Source: Oxalobacteraceae bacterium
GTDB lineage: Bacteria; Pseudomonadota; Gammaproteobacteria; Burkholderiales; Burkholderiaceae_D
Reading direction: 5' to 3'
Length of the DNA: 6,130 bases
NCBI GenBank assembly: GCA_947453015.1
Contig: CANGFL010000090.1
Coordinates: 1 to 6,130 of the forward strand
Position numbers and translations under genes: made by a program. The notes under the pieces were generated by a model, which was not told the origin of the DNA, made no database searches, and worked only from the letters and a program-made list of their open reading frames with translations. Position 1 is the first letter of the stretch. Each line of letters starts with the position of its first letter. This document shows positions 1 through 5,320 of the stretch, in pieces.

Positions 1-7
1 GGGTATT

Positions 8-45
8 AAAAAGGGTTTTTGACAAAGGTCATAAACCCTTTTTTT
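8..45 (+). terminator. Intrinsic terminator of an upstream gene
   Basis: An 11-bp stem (AAAAAGGGTTT at 8-18 with AAACCCTTTTT at 33-43) is extended, after a T-T mismatch, by a 4-bp inner stem (TGAC 20-23 with GTCA 28-31) closed by loop AAAG. A run of seven T (39-45) follows on the plus strand, the form of a rho-independent terminator. It most likely ends a plus-strand gene left of the window. The A-run on the 5' side could let it work in the other direction too. Confidence 0.8.
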
Positions 46-190
46 ATGAAAATTTTTAATCTTTCATTTTTTGATTTAATAAATTTTTTGGGGTGAGCAA
101 AGCTCATCCATTCATTCAAAGTTTTGCTAAATTTTAATAAGACTTTATCGTTTTTTTACTTCTTCAAACCAATTTAAAAGGACTTACTTA

Positions 191-1048
191 ATGAAACCTT
201 TAAAACTATTGTTTACGTTAACAGCCATTAGCATGGCTGTTGCAGCATTTGCTAATGAGCATGAAACTGGCGCAGTAACTGACGATGTCATCAAGGCACA
301 AAACGCAGCATTGGTTAACGCCACAGAGGGTAAGGGTTTTGGTCCTCAATCTCCACGCGATATTTCAGCAAAAGCTGGCAAAAATGGCCGATCATTCGCA
401 ACGGCACCTAGCTATAAGGCCATGAATTTGTGCAACATCCACTTTCACACCAATGCAGAGCATAAAGGCGGTGACTTTACTAAGTTCGCTGGCAATGGTG
501 ATGGTAATGGCCACGGAACGGGGTTTGTCTATAACGGTAAATTATCAGCGTCCGAGAAAACCAAGTTGGAAGCTGACGTCTGCACCAGCGATCATGGCGG
601 ATTGAACGCAGGAGATACTGTTGAAGTGCACTTTGTACATTCCACGGCTCAGGTAACACCTGGACCAACCTTGGGATCCTGCCTTAACGAAAATCTCTCC
701 AATCCCCAACTGCGTGTAGAAGCCCAAGTTTTTGTGCTCGTCAATAACGCTAAAGGCGCAGACTTCAACAAGTTTATGGAAGTAGGTCAGCTTAATGGAT
801 ACCAACAAGCGCTGAATATTCCGGCCAATACAGGTACACCAGTTCAATATGCCGGATCTACCACCGGTCCCTCCTACAATGAAAAAGGCTCTCCATTACA
901 AGTGTCTTGGAGCGTGCGCCCCAAAGCCATCAAGGTCAGCGCTCAAAGCGTAGGTAAATGGTGCAATGGCAACGTGTTCAAAGAAGACCACGCCCATGGT
1001 GTGAGAAATCTGGTCACCGATGTGAACTTGTTGTCGAAGATCAAGTAA
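191..1048 (+). CDS. Secreted delta-class carbonic anhydrase
   Basis: Likely a zinc enzyme interconverting CO2 and bicarbonate in the periplasm or outside the cell. Residues 1-21 are a Sec signal peptide: K2/K5, a hydrophobic core and an AFA cleavage site before N22. The mature part carries the delta-carbonic-anhydrase-like pattern CNIHFHTNAEHKG (81-93) and VEVHFVHS (144-151). By analogy with the HxH...H zinc site of carbonic anhydrases, H84, H86 and H147 are the expected ligands. Four cysteines (81, 131, 164, 258) could form two disulfides, which fits an exported protein. A conserved-looking DHAHGVRNLV lies near the C-terminus (266-275). The start is backed by AAGGA at 178-182, 8 nt before ATG. 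The 285-residue length is plausible for the bacterial family. The gene stands alone between two terminators. Family assignment rests on remembered motifs; the ligand roles are inferred. Confidence 0.8.
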   Translation: MKPLKLLFTLTAISMAVAAFANEHETGAVTDDVIKAQNAALVNATEGKGFGPQSPRDISAKAGKNGRSFATAPSYKAMNLCNIHFHTNAEHKGGDFTKFAGNGDGNGHGTGFVYNGKLSASEKTKLEADVCTSDHGGLNAGDTVEVHFVHSTAQVTPGPTLGSCLNENLSNPQLRVEAQVFVLVNNAKGADFNKFMEVGQLNGYQQALNIPANTGTPVQYAGSTTGPSYNEKGSPLQVSWSVRPKAIKVSAQSVGKWCNGNVFKEDHAHGVRNLVTDVNLLSKIK

Positions 1049-1064
1049 GTAGTAAAAGCAAAAA

Positions 1065-1094
1065 AGCCTGCAAACGAAAGTTTGCGGGCTTTTG
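1065..1094. terminator. Bidirectional terminator after the carbonic anhydrase gene
   Basis: An 11-bp stem, AGCCTGCAAAC (1065-1075) with GTTTGCGGGCT (1080-1090), has one T-G wobble and a GAAA tetraloop. TTTT follows on the plus strand, and the minus strand gains a longer T run from the A-run at 1060-1065. It lies 16 bp after the carbonic anhydrase stop codon. It also sits where a terminator of the tRNA-Asn fragment would lie on the minus strand. It closely resembles the hairpin at 1995-2024, so it is part of the duplicated segment. Confidence 0.8.
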
Positions 1095-1099
1095 AATTT

Positions 1100-1149
1100 T
1101 GGCTCCCCGACCTGGACTCGAGCCAGGGACCTGCGGATTAACAGCGTCG
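1100..1149 (-). pseudogene. tRNA-Asn 3' fragment (anticodon arm to CCA)
   Basis: Read on the minus strand, this fragment runs from the anticodon stem through the GTT anticodon, variable loop, T arm, 3' acceptor strand and CCA. It lacks the D arm and the 5' acceptor strand, so it cannot fold into a tRNA. Against the intact gene at 2032-2107 it has two lesions: the change at 1122, which turns T54 of the T loop into C, and a 2-base deletion in the 5' strand of the anticodon stem. It is best read as the displaced tRNA end left by an insertion at the tRNA 3' end (attachment-site-like). No promoter for it was seen. Confidence 0.8.
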
Positions 1150-1280
1150 GCAGATTGAATTTTTCGCTTTTTATTCAAATACTTACAGTGGATATTTGGG
1201 AGCGTGTAATAAAACGTGCGATTACCCGCGCAAGCTGCCAAGTGCCGAGGAGTTTCACAGAGGAATTGTACATCCATGTG

Positions 1281-1309
1281 TTTACTTGCGGGCTGTTGTG
1301 CGCTATATT
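1281..1309 (+). promoter_or_regulatory. Candidate sigma70 promoter of vapBC
   Basis: TTTACT (1281-1286; 4 of 6 to the -35 consensus) and TATATT (1304-1309; 5 of 6 to the -10 consensus) are separated by exactly 17 bp and lie 30 bp before the vapB start. A short inverted repeat, ACAT-CC-ATGT (1270-1279), abuts the -35 box. It could contribute to an operator, because VapB-VapC complexes usually repress their own promoter. The promoter is a prediction by eye; the operator idea is weak. Confidence 0.5.
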
Positions 1310-1338
1310 TCGAGGAGATCTGATCTTGGGGTACGACC

Positions 1339-1575
1339 ATGCACACTACCAAAATTTTCAAAAACGGCAACTCGCAGGCTGTTCGGATTCCTTCCGATCT
1401 GGCGTATGAACGTACGGATATTGAGCTGGAAATCGAGCGTCAGGGTGAGGAGATTCGGATCAGACCAGCCAGAAGAACGCTGGGTAAAGTACTCAATAAA
1501 TTTGCACGGTTCTCACCTGAGTTTTTTGCTGAAGGTCGGGGCGAGCATGAGCAAGCGGAGCGAGATTCGCTGTGA
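1339..1575 (+). CDS. vapB: VapB-family antitoxin (AbrB-type DNA-binding)
   Basis: Antitoxin of a type II pair: it binds and inhibits the VapC RNase and, with it, represses its own operon. Residues 1-50 resemble the swapped-hairpin SpoVT/AbrB fold, with the typical KIFKNGNSQAVRIP (5-18). The C-terminal tail, ending GEHEQAERDSL, is acidic and polar. It resembles as remembered the toxin-binding tail of the Shigella plasmid VapB (MvpT). The 78-residue length is normal. GGGG at 1328-1331 lies 7 nt before the ATG and is a modest ribosome binding site; a better GAGGAG at 1312-1317 is too far away to serve this start. The stop codon overlaps the vapC start by 4 bases (GTGA), as expected for translational coupling. 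Confidence 0.9.
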   Translation: MHTTKIFKNGNSQAVRIPSDLAYERTDIELEIERQGEEIRIRPARRTLGKVLNKFARFSPEFFAEGRGEHEQAERDSL

Positions 1576-1973
1576 GTCCCAAATACATGCTCGATACCAA
1601 CATGTGCATCTATCTGATGAAAAATCAACCCGCACAGGTTGCCAATCGATTCGCGCAGTACTACGTCGGCGAGGTAGTAATGTCAGCAATAACTTTCGCT
1701 GAGCTTAGCTATGGTGTCTCGGTCTCGTCAGATCCCAAACGTGAAGCAAAAAATCTTTCATCGCTTATTGAAGATATTCCCGTGATGCCATTCGATCAGG
1801 TCGCGGGTGCGGCATACGGTCCGATTCGACTGGCTACACGCGAGAGCAAGAAGGATCATCTTGATAAATTGATCGCGGCGCATGCGAAGGCGTTGTCAGT
1901 GACGGTGGTGACCAACAATCTGAAAGATTTCGAAAAATACCCGGGCGTACTCGCGGAAAACTGGCTTGTTTGA
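1572..1973 (+). CDS. vapC: VapC-family PIN-domain toxin
   Basis: PIN-domain endoribonuclease toxin. Enteric VapC enzymes cut initiator tRNA in the anticodon stem-loop; the target here is not known. The 133 residues span one PIN domain. It opens with YMLDTNMCIYLMKN (5-18, D8), then SAITFAELSYG (38-48, E44), LDKLIAAHA (97-105, D98) and VVTNNLKDFEKYPGV (112-126, D119). These are the expected acidic metal-binding residues, so the toxin looks intact. Overall it resembles Shigella VapC/MvpA as remembered. The segment before D98 (RESKKDHLD) lacks the usual G-x-P-[IV]-G-P loop and is about two residues shorter. The GTG start overlaps the vapB stop; ATG at 1587 would remove only five residues but would lose the coupling. 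The gene converges on tRNA-Asn at a shared terminator. Confidence 0.92.
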   Translation: MSPKYMLDTNMCIYLMKNQPAQVANRFAQYYVGEVVMSAITFAELSYGVSVSSDPKREAKNLSSLIEDIPVMPFDQVAGAAYGPIRLATRESKKDHLDKLIAAHAKALSVTVVTNNLKDFEKYPGVLAENWLV

Positions 1974-1985
1974 GCGTGGCGTGAC

Positions 1986-2083
1986 GCAAAAGGAAAAGCC
2001 CGCAAACTTTCATTTGCGGGCTTTCGTAATTTGGCTCCCCGACCTGGACTCGAACCAGGGACCTGCGGATTAACAGTCCGTCG
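1986..2083. repeat. Right direct repeat: terminator plus tRNA-Asn 3' half
   Basis: This is the partner of 1058-1149. It covers GCAAAA, the terminator hairpin, a short AT spacer and the 3' half of the intact tRNA-Asn up to the anticodon stem. The repeats are about 930 bp apart, start to start, and enclose only vapBC. Confidence 0.85.
1995..2024. terminator. Terminator shared by vapC and tRNA-Asn
   Basis: A perfect 12-bp stem, AAAGCCCGCAAA (1995-2006) with TTTGCGGGCTTT (2013-2024), encloses the 6-base loop CTTTCA. It lies 7 bp downstream of the tRNA 3' end on the minus strand, where the RNA would end in a U-rich tract. It lies 21 bp after the vapC stop on the plus strand. It therefore probably serves both convergent units. 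Confidence 0.8.
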
Positions 2084-2107
2084 CTCTACCAACTGAGCTA
2101 TCAGGGA
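2032..2107 (-). tRNA. tRNA-Asn (anticodon GTT)
   Basis: A complete 76-nt tRNA with encoded CCA (2034-2032 on the minus strand). The acceptor stem TCCCTGA/TCGGGGA pairs at all seven positions with one T-G wobble. The D arm begins TAGCTCAGTTGGTAGAGC. The anticodon loop CTGTTAA carries GTT at 2074-2072, which reads AAC and AAU. The T arm has an intact GGTTCGAGTCC loop region. A terminator lies immediately downstream and a good promoter upstream. Its 3' half is duplicated at 1100-1149 on the other side of vapBC, so this locus appears to be an integration site. Confidence 0.97.
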
Positions 2108-2127
2108 AAAGTACAACTAAGCCCTCA

Positions 2128-2156
2128 ATTGTAATGCGAATTTTACGCCTGCGCAA
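2128..2156 (-). promoter_or_regulatory. Promoter of tRNA-Asn
   Basis: On the minus strand, TTGCGC (2156-2151) and TACAAT (2133-2128; 5 of 6 to consensus) are 17 bp apart. The predicted start is about 14 nt before the mature tRNA 5' end. The sequence after the -10 box (TGAGGGC) is G/C-rich, as in discriminators of stringently controlled stable-RNA promoters. The -35 match is only partial (TTG). Confidence 0.6.
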
Positions 2157-2232
2157 CTGAAGTCTTCCCTTTTTGATATTGCCTTAAAAGGATCGTATAC
2201 CGCAACGGCAAAATCAGAGATTGGGTAAATTT

Positions 2233-2397
2233 TTATCGAAATATGAATGCGGCTATAAGTAGTGTCACTAGAAGTAAACCAAAAATGAGGCCTAATTTAT
2301 CTTTTCTTTTGGGCTCAGAGGTTGATGCTTCCGTTGGCATGGGTAGCTTGAATTTTCGTTTGGCATTCATTATGTGCCTGACTAAAACGTGTAGCAT
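2233..2397 (-). CDS. Small single-pass membrane protein, unknown function
   Basis: A 54-codon reading frame, ATG to TAA. Residues 1-34 are basic and polar (KRKFK at 13-17, KRKDK at 30-34). Residues 35-53 (LGLIFGLLLVTLLIAAFIF) form one hydrophobic segment that ends one residue before the stop. The charge pattern predicts an inside N-terminus and a tail-anchored topology. AAGGA lies 6 nt before the ATG at 2397. A second ATG at 2370 (residue 10), with AGG 6 nt upstream, is a possible alternative start. The gene is 75 bp downstream of the chaA-like gene on the same strand, so the two may be cotranscribed, and the protein could be a small partner of the antiporter. I do not recognise a family. Support is the ribosome binding site plus a coherent membrane segment, not homology. 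Confidence 0.55.
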   Translation of the reverse strand: MLHVLVRHIMNAKRKFKLPMPTEASTSEPKRKDKLGLIFGLLLVTLLIAAFIFR

Positions 2398-2472
2398 TTA
2401 AGTTCCTTTTAAAGTTTCTAGTATTTCAAATATGCATACTAATAAGCTCTTTGGCCGCGAACAGAACAGAAC

Positions 2473-3558
2473 CTAAGGTATAAGAGTCAGAAATAAAAAT
2501 GCTACAAAAAGTAAAATATGAATCGCTCCTTGCATCATATTAGTTTTGCCTGAGCCTAAAGTAATTGAACCCACCAAAAACGTTAAACTTAATAACACCA
2601 CATCTTTTGTATCAAGCCCTAATAATAGGTCGAATTTGTAGATCACTGAAAATATCACGACCAAGGGAATGGTTAAACCAATACTTGCCAAAGCAGATCC
2701 AATGGCAAGATTCATACTCGTTTGTAAACGATCAGCTCTCGCAGCACGTAATGCAGCCCAAGTTTCAGGAAGCAGCACTATCATCGCAATGACGATGCCT
2801 ACAACTGATTCAGGTGCGCCATAAACGGTTACTAAGGACTTGATAGCTGGGGAGAGTAATTTCGCGAGTCCAACAACAGAAAATAGAGATACCAACATTA
2901 ATGCAAAGCTGATCCACGCTTGCGATGGTGTTGGAGGTGGGGCATGTACGGATTCATCTTCCACGCAGAGCGAAGGTAGAAAGTAGTCTCTGTGTCGGAT
3001 AGTTTGTATAAAAATAAAAACAAGCCAAAGTGTTAGCGAACTAAGAGCAATAAATATTAGCTGAGAATTAGTATAAGTTCCCTCTGCTGAGCTGATGGTG
3101 AAAAGTGGCATCACCAACACTAGAACGGACAAGGTGGCTAGCGCTGCGAAACCAGAGCCTGTTCCCTCAATTCGAAAAAGCTGTTCTTTATGGTGAAGTC
3201 CGCCAATCAACAACGATAGTCCTACGACACCGTTACAAATAATCATCACTGCAGAGTAAATGGTATCTCTTGGAAGAGATGCATTTTTACCACTATCCGT
3301 AAACATGATGGATAGAATCATAGAGGTCTCGATCACTGTGACAGCAAGCGCCAGAACCAATGTTCCAAAAGGCTCTCCTAAGCGATGCGCAATAACCTCA
3401 GCGTGATGAACTGACGCAATCACCGCACTCATCATCACAATAAAGATAACTAAAGCCACAACGCCAGTAGCGGACAGCGATAGGCAAGCGAAAAGAACAG
3501 CTGCGCTAAGGAAAGGGGTAATTTCTGCCCAATTTTTTAATACGTTGATGGATTTCAT
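2473..3558 (-). CDS. chaA: ChaA-like Ca2+(Na+)/H+ antiporter
   Basis: Inner-membrane cation/proton exchanger of the CaCA superfamily, expected to extrude Ca2+ (and possibly Na+ or K+) in exchange for protons. The 361 residues are close to E. coli ChaA (about 366), with around ten or eleven hydrophobic segments. The first repeat has HAEVIAHRLGEPFGTLVLALAV (52-73) followed by the acidic VIETS (E77). E. coli ChaA has a nearly parallel HADVLAHRLGEP stretch. The second repeat has VVGIVIAMIVLLPETWAALRAA (252-273, E265) and SMNLAIGSALASIGLTIP (281-298). E77 and E265 are the probable ion-binding acids. The hydrophilic linker between the halves (about 188-213) has only a few acidic residues. AGAGGA (3567-3562) is unusually close to the ATG, leaving 3 nt. 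A small membrane-protein gene follows on the same strand. Confidence 0.9.
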   Translation of the reverse strand: MKSINVLKNWAEITPFLSAAVLFACLSLSATGVVALVIFIVMMSAVIASVHHAEVIAHRLGEPFGTLVLALAVTVIETSMILSIMFTDSGKNASLPRDTIYSAVMIICNGVVGLSLLIGGLHHKEQLFRIEGTGSGFAALATLSVLVLVMPLFTISSAEGTYTNSQLIFIALSSLTLWLVFIFIQTIRHRDYFLPSLCVEDESVHAPPPTPSQAWISFALMLVSLFSVVGLAKLLSPAIKSLVTVYGAPESVVGIVIAMIVLLPETWAALRAARADRLQTSMNLAIGSALASIGLTIPLVVIFSVIYKFDLLLGLDTKDVVLLSLTFLVGSITLGSGKTNMMQGAIHILLFVAFLFLTLIP

Positions 3559-3735
3559 ATGTCCTCTAGCAGTATGTGGGTGTGCCCTCAGGTGTGCAAT
3601 TCGATTGTTTCTACTCGCTCTAGATGTGCGCTTGGCACCTTATTGCTAGCTCAAAGCTGCTTGCATTTCAGCACCGGGCGTTAAAAACTTATGGCTAATG
3701 TTGTCTCGAGCGTGTAAAGCTTCGGTCAAATAGAC

Positions 3736-4419
3736 TCACACGCTTCGACGATGTATTTGCAATGCAGGTTCATTAACCGATAGATTCGGTACGAGCGATT
3801 CTCTGGCGCGATCGGTATGTTTCTCAGATAAGTTTGCGGCTAAGTCTGAATCGCCATCGTGTATCGCCTGAACGATGGCGGCGTGCTCATCCCAAATTCC
3901 GCTTCGACCTAGTTGTCGCTGATGCACGGCGCCCATGACGCGGCGTAAATGTATCCAATGCAGCATTGCCGTTTCGACGATAAAGGGATTACCTGAAGCT
4001 TCGTAAATAGCTTTGTGAAATGCGCTGTCTGCTTCGATCAGCGCATTCACATCGTTATCCGACGATGCTTGTTTACCTGCCTCGATCAACGACAAAGGAA
4101 TCTTTGCATTTCTGAGTGAGGCCAGACGTGCAGCTAACGCATCCAATGATCCACGGACTTGATATAGGTGGCCAATACGAATCGGATCGAGTTGTGCAAC
4201 CACTAAACCTCGACCAGGTCCTTCTTCAAGCAAGCCATCTTTTTTTAGTAAGCGCAGCGCTTGCAAGACTGGAGAGCGAGACACATTGAGCTTCTCTGCT
4301 AAATCTTCTTGCGTAATTCGCTCACCCGGCGCCAGTACACCCGCGCTGATAGCATCAAGCAACGATTTATACACCTCGTCAACGTAGTCAGTGCGGTTTG
4401 GTAGTTTGGCCAAATTCAT
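3736..4419 (-). CDS. GntR-family regulator, FCD (FadR/VanR) type
   Basis: Ligand-responsive repressor or activator, probably of the operon it ends. An N-terminal winged helix-turn-helix (about 10-75) has the GntR pattern PGERITQEDLAEKLNVSRSPVLQALRLLKKDGLL (31-64) and the wing GRGLVVA (69-75). The C-terminal all-helical FCD domain (about 80-210) shows D131 and H135 (ADSAFHKAIYEASGNP), H179 (WDEHAAIVQAI) and H201 (EKHTDRA). This is the metal-site set of FCD regulators, which often bind carboxylate ligands. The 227-residue length is normal. GGAG lies 6 nt before the ATG. The gene starts 48 bp after the aldolase-like gene on the same strand, so it is probably the last gene of a reductase-aldolase-regulator operon. 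The ligand is unknown; an organic acid is likely from the family. Confidence 0.9.
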   Translation of the reverse strand: MNLAKLPNRTDYVDEVYKSLLDAISAGVLAPGERITQEDLAEKLNVSRSPVLQALRLLKKDGLLEEGPGRGLVVAQLDPIRIGHLYQVRGSLDALAARLASLRNAKIPLSLIEAGKQASSDNDVNALIEADSAFHKAIYEASGNPFIVETAMLHWIHLRRVMGAVHQRQLGRSGIWDEHAAIVQAIHDGDSDLAANLSEKHTDRARESLVPNLSVNEPALQIHRRSV

Positions 4420-4467
4420 TGATGACTCCGTCGTCTGGTAAGGCTAAAGAATTTTCCAGTCATGAAG

Positions 4468-5301
4468 TTAGGCGAACATATCCGGCTGAGTAGCAACAAG
4501 ATGCTCATAAATTGGTTGGAAATGTAGCCAGCCAATATACTCAGAACCCACATGTTCACGGCTATAGCGAGCACGATCGGGTGGTACAAAGACGGGTTTA
4601 TGACCCGATGCTTCGACCATGAGTTGCTGACGGCAGCAACGCTCGAGCGCTATAAACCAAAATGCAGCCGATTCGATACTGTGACGGCTAGCGGTTAACA
4701 AGCCATGATTTTGGTGAATGGCAGCCTTCACATCTTTAAACCAGTCGCAGACAGCCAAGCCGGCTTTTTCTTCTACGGCGACTTGTCCCGCTTCATCTTT
4801 AATCACAATATGATCTTCGAAGAATGCAGCAGCATCTTGTGAAATCGGATCTAACGGACGACCAAGCGCAGCAAAGGCGGTGCCATAAACCGTATGCGCA
4901 TGACACATCGATAAGATCTCGGGATGCGCTTCATGTACTGCGGCGTGCAACACAAAACCTGCTCGGTTAATGGCGTGTTTGCCTGAGACGACTTTGCCTT
5001 TGTGGTCCGCCAAAATCAGGTTAGATATTTTTACTTGCGCGAAGTGCACGCACATCGGATTGGTCCAGTAGAGCTCGGGATGCTCTGGATCGCGAATCGT
5101 TAAGTGACCCGCAAAGCCATAACTAAAACCTTCTAATGCAAAGGCTCGACACGCAGCAACTAATCGTTGTTTGCGGTGTAAACGTTCTGCTTCAACGTTG
5201 TCGAACGTTTGAATTTCAGGGTAGATTAAACCGGTTTGAATGGGGTCATAAATCGATTTTTTGTGTTCAGTCGCTTGCGGTGTTTTAACTTTATCCAGCA
5301 T
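4468..5301 (-). CDS. Class II aldolase/adducin-family enzyme
   Basis: Zinc-dependent enzyme of the fold shared by fuculose- and ribulose-phosphate aldolases/epimerases and adducin. Members cleave or decarboxylate hydroxy- and keto-compounds; the substrate here is unknown. The domain runs from about 40 to 245. Motifs in order are GFSYGFAGHLTIRD (58-71), YWTNPMCVHFAQV (78-90, where sugar aldolases have a P-S-G motif), MCHAHTVYGTAFAALGRPL (132-150, ligands H134 and H136) and HQNHGLLTA (196-204, ligand H199). The NPxxVHF form is typical of the branch with poorly defined substrates, not of sugar-phosphate aldolases. AGGAG lies 6 nt before the ATG, and the gene starts 19 bp after the reductase stop, so the two are cotranscribed. 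Its setting next to an oxygenase-type reductase points to catabolism of an aromatic or related acid; this is inference. Confidence 0.85.
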   Translation of the reverse strand: MLDKVKTPQATEHKKSIYDPIQTGLIYPEIQTFDNVEAERLHRKQRLVAACRAFALEGFSYGFAGHLTIRDPEHPELYWTNPMCVHFAQVKISNLILADHKGKVVSGKHAINRAGFVLHAAVHEAHPEILSMCHAHTVYGTAFAALGRPLDPISQDAAAFFEDHIVIKDEAGQVAVEEKAGLAVCDWFKDVKAAIHQNHGLLTASRHSIESAAFWFIALERCCRQQLMVEASGHKPVFVPPDRARYSREHVGSEYIGWLHFQPIYEHLVATQPDMFA

Positions 5302-5320
5302 AAGAAACTCCTGATAAAAA

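Larger units (their letters stand above)
1058..1149. repeat. Left direct repeat: terminator plus tRNA-Asn 3' half
   Basis: This stretch is an imperfect direct copy of 1986-2083. The order is the same in both: GCAAAA, a GC-rich hairpin of the type GCCYGCAAA...TTTGCGGGC, an AT-rich spacer, then the 3' part of tRNA-Asn. Within the tRNA part, 1100-1144 matches 2032-2076 at 44 of 45 positions (mismatch at 1122). Similarity then resumes after a 2-base gap at CGTCG (1145-1149). The hairpin and spacer part is more diverged, which suggests an old duplication with stronger constraint or more recent exchange in the tRNA part. Confidence 0.85.
1058..2083. mobile_element. Putative vapBC cassette bounded by tRNA-Asn-end repeats
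   Basis: A vapBC module and its promoter region lie between two direct repeats that each contain the 3' half of tRNA-Asn. The only complete tRNA is at the right end, with its 3' end facing the cassette; the left end carries only the displaced 3' fragment. This geometry is expected when an element integrates at a tRNA 3' end and restores the gene with its own copy. There is no integrase, transposase or terminal inverted repeat in the roughly 0.9 kb between the repeats. The segment may therefore be the remnant of a larger element, an element mobilised in trans, or a product of homologous exchange. The structure is seen; its origin as a mobile element is inferred. Confidence 0.45.

Noticed and set aside
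480..847. Minus-strand open frames inside the carbonic anhydrase gene
   Set aside because: These are antisense shadows of a gene with a signal peptide and family motifs; no start signal was seen.
1155..1178. Inverted repeat TTGAAT...ATTCAA right of the tRNA fragment, and the nearby 9-base repeat TTGAATTTT at 1092-1100 and 1155-1163
   Set aside because: Both are short and AT-rich, and are easily due to chance; they are not strong enough to call a hairpin or target-site duplication.
1041..1370. Open frames on both strands running through the tRNA fragment and terminator (1041-1370 minus, 1092-1409 plus)
   Set aside because: They translate tRNA and terminator sequence. The similar minus-strand frame at 1856-2116 gives the same peptide stretch only because the DNA repeat is duplicated.
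1196..1702. Long plus-strand open frame of 168 codons across the vapB region
   Set aside because: It overlaps vapB and the start of vapC in another frame, has no ribosome binding site worth noting and shows no recognisable domain, whereas vapB and vapC carry clear family motifs.
2565..2792. Plus-strand open frame of 75 codons inside chaA
   Set aside because: It is antisense to a well-supported antiporter gene and has no family motif.
3559..3735. Possible promoter boxes (TTGACC, TTTACA) upstream of chaA
   Set aside because: No partner -10 box at an acceptable spacing was found, so no promoter is called in this gap, nor a terminator for the GntR gene.
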